Source: Chromera velia | Lineage: Eukaryota > Sar > Chromeraceae | Reading direction: 5' to 3' | Length of the DNA stretch: 64,000 nt | Assembly (NCBI GenBank): GCA_018398765.1 | Contig: JAHBMJ010000553.1 | Span: forward strand, 1-64,000 | Part shown: piece by piece, positions 1 to 12,239 of the stretch | Layout of the letters: every line of letters begins with the position of its first letter | Position numbering within the stretch: position 1 is the stretch's first letter | Notes under the pieces: model-generated | Seen by the model: only the letters and a program-made list of their open reading frames with translations | Databases searched by the model: none | Told to the model about the DNA's origin: nothing | Made by a program: the position numbers and the translations under genes

Positions 1-17
1 GGGGGGGGGGGGGGGGG
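1..17. repeat. poly-G run at the window edge
   Basis: The window opens with 17 consecutive G residues. This may be a contig end or a homopolymer artefact. No other function is suggested. Confidence 0.6.
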
Positions 18-164
18 CATCTCAGTATATATTAAACATACACACCCGTGAACGCCACCTGCAGAAATACGTGCACACAAACAGAAAGTCAGTCGAATCG
101 CCAGAATACACATAAAAGCATGCATGCAAACACAACCTGTATCTTTAATTTGTATCAGAATGAT

Positions 165-915
165 ACATAAAAGCAGGAAGACCGAAATTGGGAAAGCAAT
201 CGGACGGGCAGGAAGGCCGAAATCGGGAAGGCAATCAGACGGGAAGGAAGGCCAAAATTGGAAGGCAGTCAGGCCGCCAAGAAGACCGAAATTGGAAGGC
301 AGGCATGTAGGCAGAAAGAACGAAGTCTGGGAGGCAGTCAGACACACAAGAAGGCCGAACTTGGGAAGGCAGTCGGGCCAGCAGGAAGAACAAAATTGGG
401 AAGGCCATTGGGTAAGCAGGATGACCGAAATTAGGAAGCATTAAGAGGAAACTTGGGCAAGAAGGAAGGCCAAAATAGGGAAGGCAATCAAGCAGGCAGG
501 AAAGCTGAAATTAGGAAGGCAACCGGACAGGCAGGAAGGCCGAAATTGCGAAGTCAGTCAGGCAGACAGAAAGGCCGAAATTTGGAAAGCATTGAGGCAG
601 ACAGAAAGACCAAAATTTGGAGGGCAGTCAGGCAGGCAAGAAGGCCAAAATGGGAAAGCAGTCAGCATGGCAGGAATGCAAAACTCTGGAAGGCAGTCAG
701 GCAGGCAAGAAGGCCGAAATTGGGAAGGCAATCGGGCAGGCAGGAAAACCAAAATTGGGAGCGCGGTGAAAGCCGAAATTAGGAAGGCAATAGGGCGGGC
801 AGAAAGGCCAAAATTAGGAAAGCATTTAGCCAGACAGAAAGGCCGAAAGCTAGAGGGCAGTCAAACAGGCAAGAAGGGCGAAATTTTGGAAGCAGTCAGG
901 CAGGTAGAAAAAAAC
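165..915. repeat. 35-bp minisatellite, about 21 copies
   Basis: Tandem copies of a degenerate unit of 34-35 bp built around AAGGCCGAAATTGGGAAGG followed by CAGTCAGGCAGGCAGG. Copies begin near 182, 217, 252 and 286 and continue to about 910. The period is not a multiple of three, so the basic open frames seen here are produced by the repeat and shift phase from copy to copy. I do not call a protein. Confidence 0.85.
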
Positions 916-1267
916 ATAGGCTTGGCACATAGGGGCGCTACTCCCTTTTGCAGTCTGAAGACTGCGGCCTTAACAAAAATGCAAAGACCTACCTCTGGAA
1001 GAGTTGAGGAAGGACTGGGACACAAAACAAGCATCTCCTGGAGGAGACCCACGACCTGCAAAGAGTAGAAGAGGGGGGCAGGGGTGAACAACACACGCAA
1101 AGGGAGACGGTAGTTTTGTGCCTTGCCGAGGGCAGACCGGTCAGTCATTCAGAAACTACAATGGCCAGCTTATAGCCATATAAGAACACTTACAGCCATC
1201 ATATAAAGCCTTTTGCATGCACCAAGAAAGCTCATCTTTGCAAACAAGATTTTTTTAATTCCCTCAC

Positions 1268-1503
1268 TGGGAGGGGGGGGTGGACCCTCTCGCAGGGGTA
1301 CGAAGCGGGCCAATTTCGTATCCCTGGTAGAGGGGGGGGGTCCGACCTGCTCTGCAGGTTTGCGTCCAAAATGTGTTTAAGAAACACTCCTAAACATATT
1401 TTGAACACAAACCCGCAGAGCAGGTCGGACCCCCCCCCTCCACCAGGGGTACAAAATTCGGCCGCTTTGTACCCCTGCAAAAGGGACTACCCCCCCCTGT
1501 TGC
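1268..1503. repeat. long imperfect palindrome, 112-bp arms
   Basis: The left arm (about 1268-1380) and right arm (about 1391-1503) are inverted copies of each other, separated by roughly 10 bp. Shared landmarks are GCAGGGGTAC, a run of 8-9 G with GTCCGACCTGCTCTGC, and AAATGTGTTT against AAACATATTT on the other arm. Arms differ at scattered bases, so this is an old fold-back structure. It could be a MITE-like fold-back transposon or a stem-loop transcript; no transposase or clear target duplication is visible. Confidence 0.75.
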
Positions 1504-3119
1504 TGGTGGAACAACACAAAACGAACTGACCTGATTGAGCGATCCAAACCAGTACGCCAGCCCTTCTAGTTGTTGTACAACTCCTTTGCACCAAGGCAAC
1601 CACTCCTACGAGTAACCAGAGGTGTCTAGCCAACACAGATACCGGAGGAGGAAAAAACTCCGGAATCTGTAACCCCTCCAAAAATGAGGTTCTGGAACAA
1701 CAAGCTGAACATGATTTCATCGTTGTCAAGCTTTCCAATATAATCCAATGGAACGCTTGACAATGAGATTTTGTGGATAGAGGCCCATTCTGTTGACCCG
1801 ACTTTCTGACTGGAGGAGAACTTTCTGAAGACCTGACTGAGAATTTTTCAGATCGGCATGATTTTGATGGGTCGGCGCGCAGCTAGGAAGTGCTTTTTAG
1901 CCTTGGTGACCGGCCGGGCCCTGGCCTGCAATGCGTAGCTTGCCTTCCGGAGCCGTCACATGGTTGGCCGATCTAAAATCGGCTCCCAAAATCGGCTTTC
2001 CGTCGAATGTTTCAAGTCGATCGGAGCATGACCTAGTACCACCTCTCTCCTATCACACAGACTTGCTCTCCAGTGATGAAAGTAGGCTTTATCGAAAGCC
2101 CAGAGAATTGGCTTCTTTACTTTTTCTTAGGTTTATGACATTCACTCTACTGGTTGCCCTGAGAGGGCAATTTCGATCTTCTATCACGAAGGACACGGCC
2201 CGTCTCCACACAAAGGGGCCTACGAAGTTGCCCCAGTAAAGCTTCCATTGAATCTCTTCCATGCATGCGCTCTAACAAGCTCTAGATGAGGAGCTGGAAA
2301 GGCTTTCTGGATGAAGGGGCCAGCTCTGGGTGGCTAGAAGGTGAGCCACTTTATGAATTTTTGCATATCTGTGCTGCAGGTCAGACTGAGCCTTTCTTGA
2401 AAGACTGTTTGTCGGTGCTTGCATTTCATGAGGAAGCATTACGGCTGGTAATCTCGGATGATCTGAAGTTGTGGGAGTGAGGCGCAGCTCTTGTTTGCAT
2501 AAAAATTTGGAGGTAGGGCTCCTGGGTGGACTAAGACCCAGTGGCCAGTGCCGGGCCTCACCTAAAAAAAACAAGAACACTATGATGGCCAGTCGTGGGC
2601 AAGGCCCTCTGGCTAGAGGCCATCGATCGATCAAGCTTTCAGAAGCTAAGCATTTACCTCTTGCACGGTCATAGTACTTAACATTTGTTTGGTTGAACTG
2701 CTTTCTGTGGGTGTCAAATCGGCAGATCTGTTTGCAGACATTCATTCTTACCTTTCATGAGGGTTGCCCGCTGTGTGCTCCCTCCTTACATCAGTATACG
2801 GATTCGGCATATTCCATTAGAAGTAAAAGTTAGCTTGTTTGTGCATTACACTGCACATTGTTACATGTCTGCAGAGTCTGCAATCACTCCCCGACATATT
2901 AACATACTATAACTCTTTCATCTCACTCACGTCCAACAATTTCTAACATACACACCACAAACCCATTAAACCTTATCTTTAAAAGTTGTTTATACTTTCA
3001 TGCAGGTAACAAACAATAAATAGAATCATTCTAAGTGCTTTAAAGACTTAGTTTTTTATATAAAATTTAGTATGATACATAGAAAATTAAAAGTCACTTT
3101 CTAGTATAAAAGTTTCAAT
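1504..3119. other. intergenic, no gene recognised
   Basis: No frame here resembles a known protein. Open frames at 1931-2239 (plus) and 2272-2745 (minus) lack recognisable domains and have no convincing splice sites. The part from about 2760 to 3120 is AT-rich. The region precedes a retroelement fossil and may include its decayed upstream portion, but I cannot show that. Confidence 0.5.
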
Positions 3120-4174
3120 TGTGAGTACAGTCAGTTGTCAAAGGATGTATTTTTCATCCCGGTATGGGAAGAGGTCACGGAAGAAGAGACAGCATCGATT
3201 GTATTCGAAAGAGTGATATGCTCGGTCGGTATGTTTCGTTCTCTTCTCTTTAATCGCAATCCTTGCTCTAGTCTTCGCTTCATCTTTGCATTTAGGCGAG
3301 AATTGCAAAGGCTCTGGAAATAAAAAATCAAGATGATCTCTTTCAGACACCCGCAGACAGACGGACAGACAGAGAGAGACAACAGAACGATCAAGGACTC
3401 TAAGATGTTGAGGTGTTTCATGATAGACCATCAGAAAGACTAGGCCGAGGCTTTGCTAGCATGTTAGTTTGCATATAGAGACAGTGTGCATCCAGTGACA
3501 GGTCTCCCACCATTTAGATTTGACAATGTGCATGGCTTTGATCCAATACGACTGCCTGCAGTGCCTGTTCGGGGAAGTTTGCTATCTTTGGCAGCAGCTA
3601 ACTTTGCCGCACAATACAGGGCAGAGATGGCACAAGCGAAGAAGTGCTTGGAGTGAGCAAGGGAGACGGCAGCTCGCTACTATGATCGTCATCATAGGAA
3701 ACTGGAATTGGGTCCAGGAGATTGGGTGTTGGTACATAAAGAATTTTTCAAACAAGAAAGAAGGCCGGAGGGAGTAAAGAGGAAGCTTGAGCCTGTATGG
3801 TTTGGTCCTTTTGAGGTAGAGAGGGCAATCATACGGGGAGCGTATGAGTTGATCTTCCCGGCAGAAGTTCGCATTCATCCTGTGGTGAATGTGAACTATC
3901 TGAAGAAGTATATGAGAGAGCTGTGGTGAATATGAACTATCTGAAGAAGTATGTGAGAGAGCCGGGTGACCTTCCACCTGTAGTTAGACTTCCGAGGTTC
4001 GAAGGCCCTGAGTACGAGGTAGATAGAATTTTGGACAGCAAGAGAATTTCAGGGAAGCAGCATTATTTAGTCAAATGGAAAGGGTTTGGAGTGAAAGATG
4101 CTTTGTGGGAGCCAGCGAAGAATCTTAAGAGAGCAAAAAAAAGGATCGCTGATTTCAAAAGGAAAGAAAAATGA
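3120..4174 (+). mobile_element. Ty3/Gypsy chromovirus fossil (integrase and chromodomain)
   Basis: Remnant of an LTR retrotransposon pol gene, plus strand. In order I see an integrase catalytic-core remnant (HPQTDGQTER at about 3350), an integrase C-terminal module with a GDWVLVHKEFF stretch and HPVVNVNYLKK (about 3710-3910), and a chromodomain with EYEVDRILDSK and HYLVKWKGF (about 4010-4150). The integrase-plus-chromodomain order is diagnostic of chromoviruses. It is broken, with several breaks, and lacks recognisable gag, protease or reverse transcriptase in the window. A purine-rich stretch just before a TGTGAGGGG at about 4370 could mark the 3' LTR start, but no second LTR copy is present. 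It looks old. Confidence 0.85.
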
Positions 4175-6187
4175 CAGATGGACAGTGTGAGGGAGGAAAG
4201 ACATAGGATGAGAGACAATGTATGATGATGACTCGATCGCTCGAGGGTATGCTAGATAGGCACTTGATGAGAAGATAGATAGGTATGAGAATTGATTGTC
4301 CGATCGTTCGATGGATACATGATTAATATATCAGTCTTCAGAGCCAAGCATGCATATTAGCTTGAAAGGCGGGCAAGTGTGAGGGGTATTCCGTCTAATA
4401 AGAAGACTGAGTAATAAAGGGCTGGCAAGCGTCAGGCAGATGTGGGCCAGACGGGGGACCCAGGCTACATAGCGTACATGGGTATATCATGAGGCCGCGC
4501 ATCGTGAACTTCAAGTCGGGCATGCTTCATTAAGTGATTTTAGTGAAATGCATGTTTGATATGTCTACTTGACGTCATCACTAAGAATGCTCAAGATTGA
4601 CATTAACTGCTAGACCAAACTAACCCGGGTCCGATGTCTGTCAGACTTTAACCACCTGTATTTGATATTACTAAGACTCTTGTAAAACAGCTTACAGGCT
4701 CGTACGTTGAGAAACTGTGATTAGAGACTTCTTTGTAGATCGTTTCACACTGATTTGGGACATGAACTCCGTCTTGCAGCAACAACCTTCTAGTGACGCA
4801 CCTCTCCTCCTTTGCACCGCCTTCAATAATTCTTCCTAAACGCATTTAGCAGCTCGTTATACAAATTGAATATTATTTGCAATATTATTCATTATTATTC
4901 ATAATGTTGTATGCGTAGAAGGATAGAAAGTTAAGAGTGAGGCGGATATGCTAGGAACCCTTTTTGATCTAGATTATACAATTGCATCATCATCAATCAT
5001 CATCATTATCATACATGCATTATCGCCGTCCGATGTTGTCTATCCATTTCTGAACTTCGATCTAGCATTAGACATGCCATTAACATTGGGTCAGTCAGGG
5101 CACTAGGATCAGCCAGTCCTGAGTCTTCCCCTTAGTCATCCTCCTACAATTATTAATATTAGGAGAAAACACATACAGAAACCTTGAAACACAACATTAT
5201 CAACGGATTAATCTATCTTTCCCGATAATAGAAGTGATTCACCCTCAATCGAAAATGTGTTCCACTCATCTGTATAATGTCATACCCTAGCCTGGCTTCC
5301 AGTTTGAGCTAGCTGTTGTCTCAGCTTGGGAGCCTCTCAAGCGTTGATATCAGGTCGGATCCGTGCGACCTACCCCCCGGCCCTTACCAACATCTTTCTC
5401 TCTCCCTGTTTTGTTTCTCTTTCCCTTTTTTGACGTACTGGCTGTATATATACCGAGCTGTTAACAGCGTGTATTGCCATGACCAGGCCTCAAAGCTAGC
5501 CTCAAAGCTTGCCTAAAAACTTTAAGGGCTGCGCGTGTTGTACAATCCCCATACACGTCCTGCCCTGGGCGGAAATCTCTTCAAGTCACGCCCCCAGAAT
5601 TTTGCTGTCTCCTCCAATTTTCTTAATTCATTCACAATGCTTTCTTTTCTTAAAACTGGCTGTGGCTGTGAGCGCAGCTTGTCTGATTAGCACTTAAAGA
5701 AGAGGGAAACCTAGAAGGCTATTAGTAGCTCAGCCTAGGATCCACCTATTCCACCCCCAGGAGGAGGAACTTCAAGGTACTGCGGTTACTTTAAATTTGC
5801 ACAGTGTTGCCAACTCAGCTTGCAGGCGTTTCTTCAGATTCTCCTCAGTCAGATCCATACTTTAAGTCCCGCCAGGCACGGGCGAATGTTAACATCCTAC
5901 GGGCCAAAAGCCTGAGCCCTAACCTGAGCCGAAGCCCTAAAATGTGACTTTAAAATTTAATGTCAGCATGCAGATATCGTCGAGTCAAGCTAGCTACTGA
6001 GAAGTATGAAATTGAAAACCCATCATATTGTATAAGCCCAGGGATCGATCAGAATTGAAGAATGACAACACTCAAGGATATGTCATTAAACAAACTTAAA
6101 GTCAGCACATCTCGATCGTTCAGAGTCGTTCCAGAGGGTAAAAGATGAAACCAACTCTTTTGCATGACCGAGAAGAGGAGAAGGGAG
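4175..6187. other. intergenic, no gene recognised
   Basis: AT-rich intergenic DNA. It may include the 3' LTR of the chromovirus fossil from about 4370, whose end cannot be defined. It also holds one copy of a dispersed repeat at 4933-4958. Short open frames show no recognisable domain. Confidence 0.5.
4933..4958 (+). repeat. dispersed 26-bp repeat, copy 1
   Basis: AAGAGTGAGGCGGATATGCT followed by AGGAAC. The same 26 bases with one difference occur at 33904-33929, and weaker similarity (TGCGTAGARGGAT) extends about 35 bases upstream in both. It is probably the end of an interspersed element whose body has decayed. Confidence 0.55.
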
Positions 6188-6665
6188 TGTACAGTCCTAC
6201 TCTGTGGCGCCGCCCTCTGGACCTTCGCATGCATTGTATCTGAATGAGCCTGCATACCGACATCATGCTCCTGGACCACCGCCACGTGTATACGCAGTCT
6301 GCCTGTACGTATCGTACTCAAAGCTCTGCGTATGCATGCAACTCTACGTTTGGCCTCACAGTCTTTAGCAACATGTTGTCTAAGCAATATCCTATAGCAG
6401 GTTCGAGTTGAAGTCAGCCAAAGTTATTGAATCTCTAGTTGAACCTATAGAATCGGATTCATATGGAATCGAAAGAAGTCTGAAGACAAAGCTTGATAGA
6501 ACCTCTTAGAGTCAAAGTAGGATTGAGACCTCGTTTACCTGAACCTGTAAAGTGTTGCTTCAGTTAGCGTTGTACACGTTCCTTCTTTAGATCTTCCCCA
6601 GGGTTCTTGTCCTCGCTTTACCTTCTCTGAACGCCAGAAGGTGGTTGGACAGGAGGGACAAAGCA
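6188..6665 (+). mobile_element. solo LTR, same family as the 29.4-33.2 kb element
   Basis: A 478-bp diverged copy of the LTR found twice at 29.4-33.2 kb. It begins TGTACAGTCCTACTCTGTGG and ends GGACAGGAGGGACAAAGCA. It is flanked by a 4-bp direct duplication, GGAG at 6184-6187 and again at 6666-6669. No internal region follows, so it is a solo LTR left by recombination between the two ends of an older insertion. It is much more diverged than the other two copies. Confidence 0.8.
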
Positions 6666-8635
6666 GGAGTCTCAGACCCAACAGACCCATGACGTAGAGG
6701 CAAAAGAGAAGCAAAACAAAAACAAAGGATTCCGAAGCAGGAATTAAGATAGAAAGCAATAACAAAGACAACAATAAAAAGTAAGCACATTGTCAAATAA
6801 AGCTAGACTAAGTGCAAAGGGGGTAAATAAACAGGAAAAGAACTATTGGATTGAAAAGACCGCCAAGGCATTCAAAAGTTAAAAAGAAACAAAAACAAAC
6901 AAGTAGGAGAAAGATTTAGAAAAGAAAGAAAAAAGTGAAAAAGAATTAGAAGAATCGGCTCCAGCAAAAACAGGTACCCTCCAATTCCCTATAAGGTCAG
7001 AGTCCGTCTCTCGTACGTGGTTGTCTTACTTCCGTTGCTGACTCCCGGTTATCTTTTTTGATACCGCTCCAAGCGGCTTTGAGTCTTTGTTTAGGTCTTT
7101 ATGCTGAAGCGAGGGGACTTCTTTCGACGTTTGGAGACCCCAATATGCCAACCACCATGAAAATCAGGATATATACTGCCTATATCTTTATCATGATTTA
7201 TGCGGTAAGTTTTATAGTAATTTTTGCCTCAATTAGTGCTTTAATCATGTATAACAACCTACCTAACAATAACATACATTACTAGACATATTAGTATGCA
7301 GTATGTCAGTTTTGCTTTGATTTGTGTTTTGTGATCCACATAGACATATAATTGCGGTTTAAATTACCACTGGCAGTTGCATGGATCTAGGTATGTACTA
7401 GGGATTACTAGGGCATGTATGTTTAGATGTATGTGAAGTTGTGAATAACTGATTAAAGTATTAAAAAGTTGGTTTTTTCTCGATCCCACCGCTCCATATG
7501 ATAGACCGCATCACTTCCAGCTTCAAACCGGTAATCACACAGATTAAACAATACAATAAACATCGATCGATCACTTGCACGATTTTGTGCCAGTGAGTGG
7601 AGTCCTCCGTCCCGTTTTGCGCATTGGAGACTCACTCTGACGTGACGGTACCAAGCTGCCTGCCTGCCTGCCAGTGGTACAATGAATGAAGCAACAGAGG
7701 TCCTGATTAAGAGGGTCACGGCCCGGTCGATGCACTGCAGGGCATCTCAAGATCCATCCATCTGCATGCATGCACGCACGCACGCACGAGAAGGAGGCAA
7801 CAGCATGATTGACCTGGGAGGACTGCATGAGGGTATGCATACCCCTAGGCATACCCCCCACGTGTTCCGAATTGCATTTCTGGGCTCATCTTTCACACTC
7901 GCTCATTCAATGCATGCATTTCCCTCTGGAGACTGAATTCCATTCATTCACGTACGAGTGATCCTGGTAGTGATCCCGTTGGGACACATACATTTATTTT
8001 GTATGGCGCATATGCACTGGCAGAATCTATCATGGAGCACGCAGCGAACTAAGGGAATCCGCATTATATCGTTTGCATGCATGCTACACGCAGTGACTGC
8101 ATGAACTGAGATCGCGAAGCATAAATGTGCAACTCGGGACAGACTTCACTGAAAAAATACATACAAACAGACAGTTTGTCGACAATGTTCTCTGCGTCTC
8201 GTCTCTCAACATTGATTTTCCGCTCACTGCTCTGTCCAGTCAAAAATAATATAGGTGGACTTACTGAACAGCACCAATGCATTCATGCATACATGCGTGC
8301 ACGCACCTACAGTGTGTGAGGTGGCCCAACCACAGCGGGCTCAGCATTGATGCACATATCGGCTCTGCTTTTCTGCCTGTCTTCCTGAATTCAACGCAGA
8401 ACCGCTTGCCGCGTAGACACCCCATCACATGCAGATTGCTCTTGTCATTCATGTACAACAGTGACGCACAATTCCCCCCCCTCCAATCATAAAATCCCCG
8501 CACCACCCGTTCTCACGCATATAAACTTCCCTGCATCCATCCAAGACCCCAACGAGATGACCGTATTTTGTGGACTTCAATCTTTAAACATGCACGCCTA
8601 CGCCTGCGTGCACGATAATCCTTCTCTTCAAAGAA
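6666..8635. other. intergenic with TGCATGCA-type motifs
   Basis: No gene is recognised. The stretch 7740-8320 is rich in GCATGC/TGCATGCA motifs (for example near 7765, 7910, 8075 and 8280) and lies downstream of the histidine kinase gene. Short open frames show no domain. Confidence 0.5.
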
Positions 8636-11553
8636 TCAAGTCTCGATACTCTTCAAGATGCCCGAGAGAACTGAGGCAGTCAGCGGTTTGATGCAGACCC
8701 TCTCTGCCCCTGCTTCGAGAAACTGCCTGTTGTCTTCGTTGAGAGCGTCCCCCGTGCACCCAATAATTCGAGGCACTAACTGGTCTTTCTCTTTCTCTTT
8801 CTCGCCCCCCTCATTCTTCTGCTGTTCGAAGTAACTCGCCAGTGCTTCCACCGTCTCCACCCCCCCCACTCTTGCCATGTTTTTGTCCAGCAGGATCAAT
8901 CTGAAGGAAGACTTTTTGTTCACAACGAGGTCCAGTGCCTCGTCACCATCCTCTGCTGTGAGGACAGAGAAGCCCAAACGACGAATCGCCGTCGCGCCTG
9001 CCATCAGACAAAAACGATCATCGTCAACCAAAAGTACATCTGCAGTGACTGTGGGTGTCACCTTCGACTCTGAGTCTTCCAGATAGGACACGGGACTCGG
9101 GGATGAGTCGGCAGGCTCTGTTGGCTTCTCACTCTGGATTCATTTACCTCCTTCTTCTTTCACTCTCTTGTTGCCTCGGCTGTGGTCTCCACGAGTTTGG
9201 ATAAGAACTTTCGAGAGGGGGTGATAGAGAACTGAAGCCCTGCCATCGGGGTGGTGCCAGGATCTGACGCACGCCGCGTCGGGCTGGAAAGGCTGCTACG
9301 AGACTGAGGAGACGCCTCGTCGACTTCTGTTCTTCTCTGTCCACACACACAGATACCCGACCTCCGCAAACAAGGGGACGGGAGAAGCAGCGGAGAGTCG
9401 GGAGTCGAATCCCCAGCTGGATCCTCTGCAAGGGGGGTCTCTGGACTTCCTTCTCCATACAATGAGGGGGAAAGATGGGGGTTCGGTTGGATGAGTGGAA
9501 TGAAAACTTCAAAGAAAAAAGTGCTGCCCTCCCCTCTGCCCTCACTCTCCACGCCAATTCTTCCGCCTGTGTGTGCCTCGACAAAGCTCTTGCAAATCAC
9601 CAAGCCCAAACCTGTCCCGCCTCCATTTTGGAGTTCTCCTGCCCGCACCTGCCCGTAGGGCTTGAATAATTTTGATTTGTCCTCTTCACTCAAACCGGGA
9701 CCGGTGTCTGTCACGGACACCCGCATGTTAACCCAAGTTGTTTCCCTCCTCTTGGACGTCAGTGGAGAGGGAGAGGTGGAAGAGCAGGTATTATCGGCAG
9801 TTTCCCTCTGTCTGCTGAGCTCCAGTGCTGCAGTCTTTTGCTGCGACTGAGTTGATGTGTGCAGGGCCTGGCGGGGTGTGGGTGTTGGGGCAGCTGTTGC
9901 ACTGTCTTTCTCTTCGGAAGGGGGAATGGAGACGGCCCTCACTACGCACCGCAGCGTGACCTTTCCTTTTTTGGTAAACTTCCTTGCATTACTGAGAAAG
10001 TTTGAGACAACCTGATCGAGCCTCACAAAATCGGCAACCCCCAAAGGACGCTCTTCCAAAAGACGTTCTCCCTCCGGCCCGTCTACCTCAAACATCCACG
10101 AGAACTGCACCATTTTCTCCTCTGACGGTGCAGCAGCTGTAGAAGAGAGGGAAACGTGGAGGGCAAGAGTGGGAGAACTAAAGAGAGGGGCAGCTTGGGT
10201 GGCCAGGTGTGTGAACCAGTCGCGAAGATTGGCAGGGCGAAACGCATATTCAAACCCCCCCTTCTCGAGCTTTTCGAGTTGCAACACGTCATCGCACACC
10301 CCTCTCATCTTGTCCAGTTGTGAAGTCAAGAAGCCTGTAAGCTGCTGCAGACGGCTTGTTGATTTACAAATGGCAGCGCGGAGCTCTTTTGGTTGATTTT
10401 TGCCTCTACGGGCGTCTGTGAGAAGTTCTCTGAGGGACTCTTGAAACTCCATTGCCAGCAAAAAGGCCCCAGAAAGCGGATTTCGCATCTCGTGCATGAT
10501 ATACGAGAGGAATCGATCCTGTAATCCCTCTGCATATTTTCGGAGGGCAACTTCCTCTACTGCGTCTCGAAGAGTCAATGTGACAAGATTTCTCAGCCCG
10601 GCAACGATAATAGTCCAAAAGAAAGCGTTACCGAGGACAAGACAACGGAACTCGTTGACCGATTCTCCTCCTGTCAGCGTGGACTCCCTCATGTGTGCAT
10701 TCAGCGTGTGGAGGGCAGCATCGCTCAGGGACAGAATCCAAAATTGCGTATCCGAAAAGTGGAGACTGATGAAGAACAATTTGTTCATGTACGCTGCATG
10801 GATGCACACAATTATTCAGGGAAATTAAAGGGATGGACGAAGAAAAGAGATGCAGCAGGAACAAATGCCCTTAGTCAAAGAGGTGAAGGATAAGCAGCCT
10901 TTGTCTCAACAGAAGGACACCGGGAAGATGCGGAGGATCACTGCACAATTAGCGTCTTGGCCAAAGGCAGACAAACAAGGTCAGTCAAAAACTCGACTCA
11001 CCCATGTTCCCCAGTCCGTAGCAAAGAATAGACTTCGTCGGAGGCTCCCAGGTGAGAACGCCAAGGTGGCAGAAGACAATGAAGAGCCAGAACCCGAGGA
11101 AACTCAGCGTGTCCCTTGCACGAATAGACCCCGCCTTACTGCCGCACAGCAGTTCTGGGCTGACGCCAAGAACCAAAGAGCCGATTCCCGCGGCAGCCAG
11201 CCAGAAGGATCGCCCATTCAAGACGCCAATTTGCCACAAAAGGAAAGAAAAAAACTCCAGAGTTCCCGCCGCAGGTACAACAGCGGCAGCGAAGTACTTT
11301 CGCTGCAAGAACAGGAAGGCGGAAAGGAAATCCAAAATTCAAATTTTCTACATATATATAGATGGATGTGTTGCGCAACACAAAACAATGGAAAAGCCGT
11401 GCACGCATTCCGTACCTGTTTTTCAAAACACGCCCTTCGGAATTGAACTTCCTCAGATCTCTTCTCAAGACACGTGCTCTCCCTGGAAGACCGTTTCTTT
11501 CGCCCTCTGCCAAGGCCTTGGCCTTCGTTTTGGACCCCTTCAGTCAACATCAT
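8636..11553 (-). CDS. membrane hybrid histidine kinase with receiver domain
   Basis: Two-component sensor that autophosphorylates on histidine and passes phosphate to its own receiver. Proposed exons: 11416-11553, 11002-11302, about 9190-10794, and 8636 to about 9132. The first two junctions have clean GT-AG sites and keep frame (ending CFEKQ, then RKYFAAAVV; NM then AYMNKLFF). Residues 47-215 hold about five hydrophobic membrane segments. Next come the H box with phospho-acceptor His247 (SYIMHEMRNPLSG), an N box (DQVVSNFLSNARKF), G1 (VTDTGPGLSEED) and G2 (GGGTGLGLVICKSF). The receiver has the acidic pair in LLVDDDRF, phospho-acceptor Asp in LILLDKNMA, Thr in GCTGDA and Lys in CIKPL. The kinase-receiver junction is unresolved: the kinase frame meets TGA at 9160-9162 and the receiver lies in another frame. 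A 59-nt intron would restore phase but needs a weak donor. No input-sensor domain is recognised. Confidence 0.85.
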
Positions 11554-12239
11554 TATTGTCTGACTGGATGAGCTCCCAGAGACGTCCAGCTAGGGCCTTT
11601 TTTTCACGGATCTAGTCAACGTTCGGTCAGTTGGCGCGAGCTAGGTTTCGGCTGAAAAAGAAAACCTCAAAACAATCCATAATTGCAGTGAATGGTTGTC
11701 ATGAATGTCATCACATACACAGAACTTTCACAGATATTGTCAGCTATAGAAGAGCTTGCAATGCGACGGATATATGCGCGATATATTACATATGCATGCG
11801 ATGGGAAGGACAGGCTGCATGCATCATGGCATGCCTCAGTGCGCACGCACGGCCCCCGACGCAGGGGCCACCCGCGGGCCGGGGGCCCCGGCATCACCGC
11901 GAAATCGGCTTCTCAAAATCGCTTAGGTGCATGCACTTCACTGCATGACTTGTGTTGATTGGGCGCGTCTTTCAGACAGTGAGGGACACACAGCCTTCTT
12001 GGAGATGGATGTTAACACGTATTAATAGAAGCGCAACACACTGTTTGCAGAGAGGTGTCGAAACTCTTGCGACTGCATGCCTTCTTCTTCAGGATCAGTC
12101 GGTTCTGTCTGCCCCATTGATCGTAGGAAGGGCAACACCAGAAGATTAGCTGAGATCTTGTTGTTGGAGGACCTGCGACTTCCCTCTTTGATTTGAAGCT
12201 GTTCACTGGACAAGGAGAAAGAGCAGTGGACGAGAAACA
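11554..12239. promoter_or_regulatory. divergent promoter region, kinase / FCF1
   Basis: The 686 bp between the kinase start (minus) and the FCF1 start (plus) must contain both promoters. It holds several GCATGC/TGCATGCA motifs (about 11790-11850) and a GC-rich imperfect palindrome (GGCCCCCG ... CGGGGGCC, 11850-11893). The base before FCF1 reads AAACAATGG, a favourable start context. No TATA box stands out. Confidence 0.4.

Noticed and set aside
124-1068. Basic open frames over the 35-bp minisatellite
   Set aside because: The repeat period is not a multiple of three and the frames shift between copies; simple translation of a repeat.
4370-5100. 3' LTR of the chromovirus fossil
   Set aside because: A purine run before TGTGAGGGG is suggestive, but without a second LTR copy the ends cannot be defined.
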